Origin: Quillaja saponaria
Taxonomy: Eukaryota; Streptophyta; Magnoliopsida; Fabales; Quillajaceae
Reading direction: 5' to 3'
NCBI GenBank assembly: GCA_029379385.1
Contig: CM055605.1
Location: 1,275,001-1,339,000 of the forward strand
DNA: 64,000 bases
Below the pieces are notes generated by a model. It saw nothing but the letters and a program-made list of their open reading frames with translations. It made no database searches and was not told where the DNA came from. The position numbers and the translations under genes are program-made. Each line of letters opens with the position of its first letter. Position 1 is the first letter of the stretch. Shown one piece after another: positions 50,783 through 64,000 of this stretch.

Positions 50783-53700
50783 ACCATTGATTATTCTATT
50801 ATTTCGATAAGTAGTCTTGCTACTAAGAAGAACTCCAAATGACTCTGACCTAGACCATTAGCTTCTTTCCTCCCTTGGTACACGGCAGTGCCGTTTGATG
50901 ACTGCTTTCCTTCATTCTTTCACTCAGACTCAAGAGTCTAGAGACGACGATTGATTCAGCTGAACTCAAAAACTTCAATTTCCTTAGTTCTGTTTTAAGT
51001 CAAGCTGATGTTGCTATTGGTCGCAGCCTGGATCACGTGCTATCTACCAATGGCATACTACCATGTGGGTCGCGAAGCACACCCCAAGTGTCGTACAAGA
51101 AGGGCGACGCATATGCGTGACTTTTTTGGCTTACCGATCTTCTGCACGTGTCACTTCCATACGGCCCCCACATGACTTATACCTAATAGCCATGTGCAAG
51201 TTCACACCAAGCCAATCTTACAGTCATAGGTTCGCAGCAATAGTTCCTTACGACAAAGACATACCCTTCTTCCTATTAATTAACTAAATAAATATTTATA
51301 TTTGCTAATTCATTAAAATAAGAGGAGAATGAAAATATAAATTTGTACAAAATGTTCTTAGAGAATCAAATATATGGACTTATCGCATAGACATATCTCA
51401 TAGTGATGTGAATGTAATGTTGTATTGTATAATGTGTAAAGTATCATAAATATATTTTTTTATTTTATAATAAAAAATATTGTAAACTTAATTTTTAAAA
51501 AAAAATTATTTAAGTTGTAAAATGTTTACTCCCCTACCTATACAAAACCATGTTTCACCAATTAGAATGGCCTTACATGATTTGGTCGGCCAGGTAAAGT
51601 CGTTACCAGTTAGGGAGCAAGGTAAGAAAAGGAGGAAGTGGTCACCACTTTTTTGAACCATTCTTCAAACACAATCCACAGTTAAATTACAAGAATGCCC
51701 CTACAATTCGTTTGCATAGTGTAGCATATGCATAGAACATAGGCTTGTATGCTTCTACGTGAACATTCAGCTACAAATCCTCATCATCATATCCACCATG
51801 ATTATCAAAATTAACGATTTAGTCGAATATAATTAGATAATCATTTACGCACCACTGATACTTGTATTTGATTGGTTTTGACCAATCTTAGTTAAAACAA
51901 GACATGTTAATAAATATTTAAAAATATTTATTACGATTATTTATTATGTAAATATTCTTTATTTTAGTTTTACTAACTTAAGACTGAGTATATAAAAATT
52001 TAAGACTATTAGTTAGATGGCGCAAAGAGTAGATTAAAGACTAATTACACATGATGATACACTGATCACACATGTGACAAGCTGCTGGATACAATGTATT
52101 AAGAGAAAGACATAATTTTTTAGTGAAGCAGCTTTGTCGTATACAATCTAATTTAAAATTGATGTTTTGTTCCTTCTCGGGACTTAGCAAAGAAGAAAGG
52201 GAAAAAGTTTTGGACTCTCTTATCTTATTACATAAAATATTAGTCCTGATTAAAGAAATAATGAAAAAATTTCTAATGCCCAGTTGTCTACGTGGATTAC
52301 AAATAATCTGTGATTAGGATTGGTAATACATGGTACTTCTATACCATTATGAATAATATAATATTATCGATCGGTGCACAAAAATATATATGATAGAATA
52401 TTGCTGAAACGGCGTGTCGGGAATATAAGCAAAAAAATAAAATAAAATTCAGGCTTCTTCAATTCTTCATCCAGGTTCAGACTTTTTGTCAGAAAACAAA
52501 GCAAGTTTTATCAGGTTGGTTTGTGGTTTGTGGTTTTGTGGTTTTGTATATCAACATTTAATTAAGATTTAACTTTGTTTTAACCTATTATCAGTTCTTA
52601 AAAAAGTTTTCCGTTAATTTTATTTTTTAAATTTATCAATCAAATTTTCTTATTTGATTAGTGTGGAATGAAATAATTTTACTTGATATAAAAATAACAA
52701 CATAACATATATATTTATTTTTTATAAGTAAACTTTGTAAGTAAATTATTTATTGTTTAATTATGTAAAATTATTTTAGTTATGATTAACATGTAAATGA
52801 AACTTATAATTAAGAAATTTTATATTTTAAAAAATAAAATTGATCTGAAAATTTTTACAGAATTGAATTGAAAACTTAAACAATACCGGATGGCTAAGAC
52901 AATAGTCAAGTTTTTAATTAAAAATAAAATATATGTAAATAAGAAATTTTTCTAGAGAAATCATGTAAATGTATTTCCTCACTCTTTAATTATATATAAA
53001 AAAAGAAAAATATTTCAATTAATTTTATTGATAAAGTTATTTAATTTTTTTTATATATTATTTATTTATGATCTCGGAACAATCACTACAAGTCTACACC
53101 TAGCTAGGCCGTCGGCAGATGAAAGGGTAATGAAATAGAAAGTGGAATTAGAAATTAGAAACATAATAAGTCAACCAGAACATGGTTGAGTTCAGTTCCT
53201 TGGGCAGTTCACAACTCAATCTAGTATAATACTTGAAGATAATCTAAGAAATTGGGTCCATCCTCTATTAAAAATTACCCTAAACTTCACCCTTTCAATA
53301 TTTTAATAAAGGAAGAAATATATTCCATTGGTAGAATTTGTCAATTTTTTTTATTTTTCCCACCAATATTGTTATATTGTTTATAAACTAATTTCTCGAA
53401 CTCTGTGACGACTGGAAGACATTCCTAACAATTACCTGTTCTAAGATTTGAACATGATATTATAAACACATCCAAACCTATTCTTTAATTTGTTTTATAA
53501 TTTTTACCATAATAATTTTCCATTAATCTTTTATATTTATGTCTAAGATTTATATATTACACCACAAATCTTTTTTTTATTTTTATGTGACCAAAATTAT
53601 AACCTTAAAAAGAGGAATCATGCTTGAAGATATGGGGGTCATCAAGAAAGATATGGCTGCTCTAGAGATTATTAAAAATGTTGTCTCGGTCGATATGAAT

Positions 53701-54352
53701 GAAGAAAAATGATTCATATAGCTGATTACAACTAGTTTAGAATTTAAGACTTAGTTGAGTTGAGTATGGGAAAATGCATTTAAAAGTGAATGATCTCATA
53801 TCAATTTGTATGAAACCTAAGAATTAGGTTTTTTATTATTTTTGATACAAAAATTTCAGGGATTTATATAAATCTTACCCTAATTAACCAAAACCAGAAG
53901 CACTAGCTTTTTATGTACCCCTCTGCCCCGTCCTCCTTTAAAAAAGGGAATTAGCCGTTTAAATTTTCTAATCTAAGGGATTATATAAGGAAAATCTAAC
54001 AGTCATTGATCACTCAGACAGAGGGAGAGAGGGAGATTTCATTTTAAGTAATAGACAAATGTGCTGAATGAGTGGGATGAGTTCATTATTTTAAATTAAT
54101 CACATATAATAGACAATGGAATCTTATAAAAATTATATATTTTTTTAAATTTTTTTTCCACACTTAATTTTCTTTGATGGAGACTTGTTTCTATGGATCT
54201 TTGTGAGAAATCCCACCTCTCTCCCCTTCTCTACCCTTTGTCCTTACATGCCTCAATTTTGCCTTTAAATTGTCCATAACTCATATTTCTTTAATTCCCT
54301 TCCTTAATACTTTAATTTGTTTGCTTTTACTCTCACAATAGAGGGTGATACT
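50783..54352. other. Gene-poor region, right part
   Basis: A GC-richer stretch at about 50860-51290 stands out from the AT-rich surroundings and holds a 74-codon open frame (51063-51287) that I do not recognise. From 51300 onward the sequence is AT-rich with no gene until the DUF1635 promoter. Confidence 0.4.
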
Positions 54353-56256
54353 ATGGATGAGTTGGGATCCCTTTGGAGATATGAAGAGGTCAGTCATTTA
54401 CTCAATTTTCTTCTTGTTTTCAGTGTCAAATCTGTTCTTATTCTCATTTCACTTGGATTCTCTGATTTGCTTTGTAATGACTGACTTTTATTAACTGTTA
54501 AATGGCACTCCATTAAAATCTTTTCTTGGTTTCTCTCATTCATAGTTACTTCCATGTTTCAGTTACTTTATATGAATTCAATTGTTGGGTTATTAGAAAA
54601 ATTTATTAATTTCTTTTCCATTTTTAGTTTTTTGGATCAAACTTGTAGTTCTTGTCCTGTCCTGTTATGAACAGAGTATGTATTGCTGAAATTTTTGTAA
54701 GAATTTTTCCGTATAAACTATAAAGTTTAGATTTGTATGGCATTTATTATAGGGCCCCGAGACAAGAGCTCATGTTTTGTTGGAAGGTAGGTTATATGTG
54801 GTGCCATTTTCTCATATATATTTTTTGCTAATTGAATTATTTTTTGTTTAGTTGAAAAAGTGAGTCTAGTTTGACATCTGGGTCTTGGGATTTGCCTTAG
54901 GGTTGTTGGGATTCTACTATTCTTCCTAACTTTGAAATAGTTGATCAACTGGATTTGTTTGAACCCTTTTTCTGCCCCAATGGGAAATCCATAAAAATCC
55001 ATTCTTATGCCATACGCATCAGATTGACATTGATATATTTTTTTTATTCTTTTTTATTTCTGTAATTTTCAATTTTCCAAATTATTTGAAAATTTGCACA
55101 ATCATGGATTAATTACAAGGAAAGTCAACTATCAATCAACCCACATACTTAGGCTGTAATTATGGTGCAAGGAAATCAAGAAATTTGCTGAGAAAATGAC
55201 AATTTTCTAATTTGTCTGCTGCAAATATGGAGTTTCCTTATTTTGCTTACTATTTCTGACAGTAACTTCCTGTTTTGAATTACCAGAGTATTGAGGATTT
55301 GAAGCAGAAGCTTTTTCAGACCACAGCAGAACTAGAATCTGTTAGAATGCAAGCTAAGGAGGAGACCAGAAAATACAATGAGAATAAGAATGATCTACTC
55401 AATCTTCTGAATAAAGCTATAAAAGAAAGAGATGAAGCAAGAAATCAGCTTGAGAAACTCTTTAAATGCATTCCCTCTAGCCCTGATCCATTTTCCCAAC
55501 AATGTTGTTCCACAAGTCCAGCCTGAAAACCCACTTCTGCAAACTGCTAAAGCAAATTCTAGCAACACAGAATCCAGCAGTCTGTCTGAAACATATAATT
55601 ATCAGTCACATAATTCTTCCCCTGTGGATTCCTTTTTTGATGGCGTCTCCTCACCGGAGTTTTCCAACATATCTGCTGTTGATTCTGCTAACAAGGGATA
55701 TGTCAATCAGCCATTAGTTCAAGATTTTAATTGCTCATTGACCCCAGCTTTAGTTTCTTCAGCAATGCCAAAGATTGATCCTGTTGATGCTCTAATTGAT
55801 GAGCTTGTTAGGGGAAAACCCCTGCCTCAGAAAGGAAATCTCTTGCAGTCTGTGACTGATGCTGGTCCACTGCTTCAAAATCTTCTTGTGGCAGGGCCAT
55901 TACCTCAGTGGAGAAATCCTCCACCATTGCAATCCTTTGATGTCCTACCTTTAGCTATCAAAGGCTGTGAAAATGCAAGTACTGATCAGGGACCTGTTCC
56001 TTTAGCTATCAAAGGTTATGGAACTGCAAGTATTAATCAGAGACATGTTTCCAACACAAGCTACTCGCTTACGAAACCTCTGAACTCAATCCCACATCCC
56101 AGGATGCCGGGAAGTACTTATCAGACATGTTCAGCTTCCGTGCTGAATTTTACCAATGCCCCTTCTGGTACATGTCTCAACAATGTCACGCCTATGCCTT
56201 CTAGTGTTTCTGCAAACAACAATGTTCCTGCAGGCAAGCGAAGAAAGGCTTGCTGA
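54353..56256 (+). CDS. DUF1635 family protein with an apparent frameshift
   Basis: Plant protein of unknown function. Exon 1 is 54353-54388 (MDELGSLWRYEE), joined in phase 0 to exon 2 from 55287 (SIEDLKQKLFQTTAELESVR). The N-terminal part is a predicted coiled coil to about LEKLFKCIPSSPDP. The frame then ends at CCSTSPA (55526), while family sequence continues one base later as NNVVPQVQPENPLLQ to the end at 56256. The C-terminal part has SSPVDSFFDGVSSPEFSN, GKPLPQKGNLLQSVTDAGPLLQNLLVAGPLPQWRNPPPLQ and a basic end AGKRRKAC. A one-base gain near TTTTCCC at about 55491-55498 would explain the break. No GT-AG intron fits there. Either a sequence error or a recent null allele; the intact second part argues for error or a young mutation. 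Confidence 0.8.
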
Positions 56257-57380
56257 TATCATGGAAGTTTACTTCCTTCCAATTTTTGTAAAAAATCAGA
56301 TTCAGTGGTTGATGGTGTAAATGGGGTAGTTGATTTTAGGTTTTGATCCTTGAGTTCTGGCATTGATTTCCCTTTTGTTGGCTGGATGTCAAAGCATTAC
56401 TTCTCTTTCTCTTTGCTTGGATAAGTAGACGTTAAATTGACACTGAACATCTTTCCAAGTTTTCATTTTTATTTGTTCAACAAAGATGACAGCTATAGAA
56501 TCTAGCAAGCAAGCAATACGAGGCAGAGAATCTCAAATCAATTGTCTACAGTTTAACACCTTTAGCTATCTGTCATAGAATCACAATTATTCATTGTTCA
56601 CAAATCACATCTAATTTGTTCATGAGAATGTGTTTTATAATGTACAACTACAAAACTAAGACAAGCTTTGTCAGTTCATAAAATATTATCTCCCACAATG
56701 TGTCAATTTTTGTTTGGCACTTTGGCATCATCATTCGATGCTCCTATAGACTTGCTCTACTCTCCTACGTATGGGACAAACCAATTCACTCAATTCCTAA
56801 ATATTATCTTCCATGTTTCGTGCATTGACACTTGGTTTCAGTCTCACTCAAACTTCCCTCTTTGCAGATCAAATTTCTAAGAACTAGTCCAGCATTTTCC
56901 GTGGGTAAATCACCACTACAAGGAAGTACTGGCCATTGAAGTTGAGAGCTCAAGTAGGAATGACAGAGACAACAACCAAGCATATTGCCAATGGTCATTA
57001 CAGCCGACGACCAAAGGCAACTTCCGGTTCATTTAACACTAATTCAAATTGTTACATGCATATATTGTGTAAAATCTGTAATTCATGAGCTGGCAGATTA
57101 GCTTAACTAATGGGCAATACACACATGATTAGTCAGCATTCTCCTCAGCCATTATCATCTCTCTTCCCTCAAATGCCTTGTGCAATCATTAATCCATTTG
57201 ACATGTGTTACAAATAAGTCAAATTGAGACTGGGTAACCTACTTGAACAAGACGCAGATGAGATAGTAATAGAAACAACTTTTATAAAACCAGGTTAAAA
57301 TTATAATGTTAATCGTACACAGAAAACTGTACACCTTAAAATAATGGAAAACTCTCCTCAACAAGAATCTAGCTACGAGC
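56257..57380. other. Intergenic between converging DUF1635 and L23a genes
   Basis: Contains both 3' flanks. No other coding sequence is recognised. Confidence 0.5.
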
Positions 57381-59262
<1,882 letters not shown>

Positions 59263-60225
59263 TTTTGGCTGATGCAGAAGCTCTATGCTCAAGTCGGGCC
59301 TGAGGGAGAGTAAGTTATAACAATGGAGAAGCCGTCTCTAGGGTTTTGATGGAGGTAGACGTGTTAATAAGTGAATTACCATAATATCTCTGTATAAGAT
59401 TTTATTGACATTCATACCCAGCTTTTGTTTTTGTTTTTTTGCAATGAGCCCATGGTGAAGTCTCCTTTTATTTTTGTAAGACTCATTTGCCTTTTTTTTT
59501 TTTTGGAGCATTTATGATTTTTTTAATTTAATTTTTCTATTTATTAGTTGCTATCATATAGAAATATCAAGTATCAGTGATCTATAATTCCAACAGGGGT
59601 AAATTGAAGTTTGTGTTATTAGAGGATGATTTGAGCCTAATCACATTATATAAATGATTCTATAATTAAAATTGCTTGATAGTCACTGAAACTCCATAAA
59701 ATTAAAACTTCTCTTTCTGAAAAAACAATAGATTTCATCAGAAAGGAAAGAAACGTTAGGTATACACAAGGACTGAGAACAAAGCAAACAAAGAATATTC
59801 AAAGGAAGAGACTAGTTCCACTCGTGTTATACGTGGATCTCTATTTAAATGGAACTCAATTCCACTCATGTGTGAGTGCACCCAGTAGAAATTGTCCGCT
59901 CCTTATTCAAAGAGACGTGCTGCACATCCGATATCCAAGAAGAAAAGAAATCTCAGTGGCCAAAAGACATATGCAATCCAAACATGATTTTTGAACATTC
60001 TGATTCTGCAGCCTGGGCTATCTCATTTATCGTCCATCAAATTCCTTGTCTAATAACTGATCGTTTTAACATGTATTACATAAGTAAATGACAACTTAAA
60101 GGCCTACTGAAACGAAACATAAACGAGATGATAATAAAAACAACTTTGACACAAGGTATCGAAATTGTCCTCTTAATTGTCCCCAGAAAACGAGTCCAGT
60201 CCTCATGAAGAAGCTGAATACTACC
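59263..60225. other. Intergenic between the two L23a genes
   Basis: Holds the promoter and leader of copy 1 and the 3' flank of copy 2. No other gene is recognised. Confidence 0.5.
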
Positions 60226-61781
60226 TTAAATAATCCCAATTTTATTGGCTACATCCAAGGCATCATAATCTGGTGTCAACCTGACATAAGCCTTCTTGGT
60301 ACCATCAGGCCTGCAGAACGAGAATTCTATTAAGGTGTGAAGTTTGACCCTTCCCATGGTTCTTTTTTGTTTGGGGTGCAGCAATTAAAGTTCAAGCATA
60401 AAAAAATGGCACCTGATCAAGGTATTCACTTTCTTGGCTTGAATGTCATACATCTTCTTGACTGCATCCTTTATCTTCTTCTTGTCAGCACGCAAGTCAA
60501 CTATGAAAACCAAGGTATTGTTGTCTTCAATCTTCTTCATTGCAGACTCAGTGGTGAGAGGGTATTTAAGAATCTTATAGTGATCGAGTTTGTTCCTTGG
60601 AGTCGCACTAATGCGAGGATATTTCGGGTTCCTATCCTTCTTCAAAGTCTTTGGGCGATGGAATGTGACAGATGTTCGGATTTTCTTGGCCTTCTTCTTG
60701 ATGGTAGAACCTGATTTGATAGCTTTTGCAGTCTTCAAGGCCTGTGCCTTTGGATCAGCTTTCTTTGAACTATCAACTGCACAAACCACTCTATTAGGTC
60801 ACAGATTAGAAACTATAAGTGCAATGCATAATAACAAATGATAATAGAGGATAGCATCTTTCAGTTTATCTAAATGAAGCATTTTATTAGAGAAAAATGA
60901 ATATCAACAGGTATTTGAGCATAGAATGCTAAAACATAATTTGATATTTATATCACACGGTAAAGAGAAAGAGAGATTATTACATGACATCAAGAGTACC
61001 TCCAGTGAAAAATTAACTAACTTCCAACACCTATTCATAACTATAAATAAAACTGCATATTCAGTTGATTATCATTTCCAAAGGAAAAATCCTTATCATA
61101 GAAACAGAATATGCAATTGCAGACAACACAAACATATGCACTTGTAATGGCATGGAAGTGTTCGCTAGCACATCTCTACAATAATAAAAAAAGAAACAAA
61201 TATTTACTATATCGTTCAAAACAGATGGTCCACTTTATGAATGACAAATAAAATGCAATCAGGGCCTTGTTTTAAGCAGTGGATAAATTTCTACGTAAAT
61301 AACAGTTCAATAATTGATTTAGTTATGAACTACATAAATCCATTACAAATGTTCATTTCTTATTCTTCTATGTAACTATGTACATCACCAGGTAGTGCTA
61401 TTGTCTAGAAATGAAAATCTGTAATCACAAAAGGTTTCTAGAAACATAAAAGAACCAAATGCATTTGAAAAGTAAAAGAATTGATAAAATTTTCATAAAT
61501 TGGTTAAAGCAAATGACTAGAATTCAAAGAAATTCTAACTCTCAGTTCGGTATTTAAGCTTATTTTTCATCCACTTTCAGAAAAGTATATATCATAATTA
61601 GATCCAATTAAATTAATTCAATAAACTTCCACTTCAACCATATTGTGGGGTTAACATAAAATAAAACCATTATACCAATAAAAGTATGGAAGCCTCTGAT
61701 TCCTATAACCGAGTAGAAAAATATTAATAAGCAACGTAAAGTAAAGCCAATGGCCGGAGCAGTACCTTTAGCAGGAGCCAT
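60226..61781 (-). CDS. Ribosomal protein uL23 (L23a), copy 2
   Basis: Tandem paralogue of the preceding gene with the same role in the 60S subunit. Exons 61766-61781, 60413-60776 and 60226-60310 have exactly the same lengths (16, 364 and 85 nt), giving 154 residues. I count six changes from copy 1, such as KKADPK for [14 protein letters not shown] for [14 protein letters not shown] for SATLRN and VDLRAD for VDIRAD. First intron 60777-61765, second 60311-60412. A 5' UTR intron is likely: donor ACAGCAG|GTATTT near 61917 and acceptor GTTTCAG near 61820. Both copies look functional. Confidence 0.96.
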
Positions 61782-62882
61782 TTATTGCTGAAGAAGAAGA
61801 AGTTGCACCCGTTATATCTTAACTGAAACACAACCAGAATCAGAAATTAAAGAAAACGTGGACATCATTAAAGAACTAAAACTTATTAGAAATCAAAATC
61901 GAAAGGTAAAAAATACCTGCTGTGAGAACAGAGAATCCGGTCTCTGGGGTTTTGGTTGAGGGATTTTAGAAGAGAAATAGATGGCGTGAATATAATTACC
62001 ATTGTACCCAATACTTTCTAAATAATTATTTCATAAAAAATATAAATTTTTTCAACTAAAATAAATTTAGTTTTTTCCTACCAACAATAAATAAATAAAA
62101 AATCTTTCTTATTTGAAGTTAAAAACATAATTATAAAATTCATTTCAAATTCTTAGAAAAAAAAATCAGTTTTAATATCTTAATTAGCATATGAAAATTT
62201 ATTCTAGTTCAATTATTTTCTTCATGCAATCATATTATTTTAATTAAAATTATCATCAAACTAAAAATATAAAAAATAACTCTTCATTGATCTAATTTTA
62301 TTTAAATAAATTGAATTTTATATTGTTTGAATTTAGTTTGTTTGGAAAAGCTTGTGCACGGAAAGATGAGAGAAGTCAGGAACAAAATGAGTCTCAATGT
62401 GGGGCAAGATAGTAATACTCCATTTAACAATTAGCTTTGAATAGTCTTGATCATTCGGTTCACAATTTGACTTGAACTTCATGGTCCCATCCCGTTCTCA
62501 AAACTCTGTAAAGACAATGATTTTATATGAGAAAAGTAACAAATTTAATGGTGGTAAAGGTAAACGATAAATCTTTGCAGAGACCTTTGTAATTTAATGC
62601 CCTTTGAGTACACTTGGATACTCACTCACTGTCCTGCAAGCAAACAAGCAAACTAACCTTAGACTTGCCACCGTTTTTACAGATGGTTTCAGCCACATTG
62701 TTCCATACTGTAATACTTGATAATCTGTAACACAGGTGTCATTTTATGCTGCACTTTTGTTTGTTATCATTGTTGTCTTCCTAACAATGCTAGTTGTGTC
62801 TAGAGTGAGTGAGAGAGCTAGTGGAGATGAAACTAGCTTTAGATTGTAAAAGAATAATGAGGCCAATTAAACATTGCACTCA
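61782..62882. other. Intergenic: L23a promoter and NDX 3' flank
   Basis: L23a leader with its likely UTR intron at the left, then AT-rich sequence and the NDX 3' UTR at the right. No other gene is recognised. Confidence 0.5.
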
Positions 62883-63399
62883 CTAGGGCAACATGAATAT
62901 TCTGTTTGAATCCCACAACACTCTCATGATCCCCAACTTTGTTTTAGCCTCCTCAAACGAGTTGCCCGTGGCTTCAGATGGGTAGGGAAGCCTCACCCAC
63001 CTCTCAACCTTAAGCTCATTAATATCCACAACACATGTTTCTGATTCCTCCAAGTTCCTTCCAGACCACTTACCATGCACCTGATACACCCTTCCCTTCC
63101 CAATCTCCTCTCCTTGCACATCTACAAGCACCACATGCTGACCTGGCTTGCGCTGAATAAACGGACTACCATCATCAGCAAATTCGGCTAGCATGGACTC
63201 GGGGTTTTCACCAGAAGCTATTCTTGAGATGCTTTGAGGATCTTTTCTTGCATCCGATGAAACAAAAGCAACTTCAGCTGGACTTTCAGGTGGGTCAATT
63301 ACGGGCACTCTTTGCTTGTCTCGGACAGGATTCACAATATCTATTGCTCTAACATCTTTAGCAGCTGTACGAGCGAGCCTAGCTTTTCGATTGTTCAGC
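62883..63399 (-). CDS. Nodulin homeobox protein (NDX), last coding exon, gene continues off right edge
   Basis: C-terminal 172 codons of a plant-specific NDX nuclear protein. The exon begins after ACAACAG at 63400-63401 and opens with LNNRKARLARTAAKDVRA, the end of the recognition helix of the atypical NDX homeodomain. The C-terminal domain follows: QHVVLVDVQGEEIGKGRVYQ, VHGKWSGRNLEESETCVVDI, ELKVERWVRLPYPSEATGNS and KLGIMRVLWDSN. The open frame continues upstream to 63551, but that extension is not homeobox-like and is taken as intron. In Arabidopsis NDX binds single-stranded DNA in an R-loop at the FLC antisense promoter and interacts with PRC1. The exon with the rest of the homeodomain must lie beyond the window. 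Confidence 0.88.
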
Positions 63400-64000
63400 C
63401 TGTTGTCAAGAGCACACAGAACAGAATTTCCATTATCAGAATCTGTCACACAGATAATACTTAGATATATAATGATACAATAATACGTGTTATTATATTG
63501 TAGTTCAAAAGAAGCAATTATTGAGTGTGTCAGACGTGCATGATTATACATAGGTCACAATTAAAAAAATTTAGACTTCATTTCATAATCATATACACTG
63601 GACATCGTTGATTAAAGCTAGTTCGTCGAAACAACTGGGAAGACTCAAATCTATGGTCGGGCATTGTATAATCTTATCAGAAAGAAGGAAACAATTCATA
63701 GGCGGCCTTTCTCACCTACCTCCTGCATGTAATATCTAGGTAACTCCCAATGGATGTTCACAACTTGATACACATTTTCACTACTAGAAGATGGACAAGA
63801 GTCATGCACACAACATCCGCATACAATTCCATCTTTCTAAAAAGTGCAGGAAAACCTAGCAGATAAAATTTCTTCACAACCACTGTAGCAATCTAGTGAA
63901 GCTGTGATAAGTTCTTTCTTAGATCACTTGATAAGGGTCACCATCCAATGAAATTTATATATAACATAGGGGGCATGTAAGCAAGAAAATTTCAATTTAA
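63400..64000 (-). other. Probable NDX intron with an unassigned exon candidate
   Basis: No homeodomain exon is found here. One stretch at 63720-63836 has an exon-like form: acceptor TTTTTAG, 39 open codons and donor CAGGAG|GTAGGT. It reads KDGIVCGCCVHDSCPSSSSE and continues NVYQVVNIHWELPRYYMQE. Its end phase (0) does not fit the NDX exon at 63399, which needs two bases from the preceding exon. Whether it is a coding exon is open. Confidence 0.25.

Noticed and set aside
54727..55002. Minus-strand open frame in the DUF1635 first intron
   Set aside because: No family resemblance, and the region is a well-bordered intron.
63400..63551. Upstream extension of the NDX exon open frame
   Set aside because: It does not encode the rest of the homeodomain, and a good acceptor lies exactly where LNNRKARLAR begins.

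Overview
This is nuclear DNA from a flowering plant, very probably a core eudicot. The genes are split by GT-AG introns, the spacers are AT-rich, and every recognisable protein belongs to a plant family: H2A with SPKK tails, ADF, RabE, QALGGH zinc finger with an EAR motif, R2R3-MYB of the MYB48/59 type, DUF1635 and NDX. I cannot name the species. Exon borders below come from reading splice sites and checking that reading phase is kept; none is confirmed by transcript data.

Layout. 1-335 (-): 5' part of a histone H2B gene broken by one extra base. 1899-4305 and 5201-7823 (-): two tandem actin-depolymerizing factor genes, each with an intron directly after the ATG. 7824-11597: AT-rich spacer with a foldback element and a small MITE-like element. 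11598-12373 (+): histone H2A of the H2A.W kind. 13619-15070 (-): four-exon small RRM protein. 15649-16098 (-): intact histone H2B. 19918-22328 (+): RabE/Rab8 GTPase, eight exons. 22980-25338 (-): Tify-domain-binding-domain (TDBD) protein. 26531-27052 (-): ZAT11-like zinc finger. 28326-31274 (+): MBD7-like protein with two methyl-CpG-binding domains. 32171-36104 (-): ALP1-like domesticated Harbinger transposase. 43582-44530 (+): MYB48/59-like factor. 44531-54352: gene-poor block with two TRIM-like retroelements inside a tandem duplication. 54353-56256 (+): DUF1635 protein with a reading-frame break. 57381-59262 and 60226-61781 (-): tandem ribosomal protein uL23 (L23a) genes. 62883-63399 (-): last exon of a nodulin-homeobox (NDX) gene that runs off the right edge.

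The genes are not an operon; each has its own promoter. Several act on chromatin (H2A.W, two H2B, MBD7-like, ALP1-like, NDX), which is worth noting but may be chance. Local duplication shaped the window: ADF pair, L23a pair, two H2B, a 67-bp tandem repeat upstream of the MBD gene, and the 48.4-50.8 kb duplication. I found no CRISPR, tRNA or rRNA gene, and no clearly new multi-gene system. The most unusual features are start-codon-only coding exons in three genes, two single-base frame breaks, the paired TRIM-like elements, and one unassigned cysteine-rich exon candidate beside NDX.
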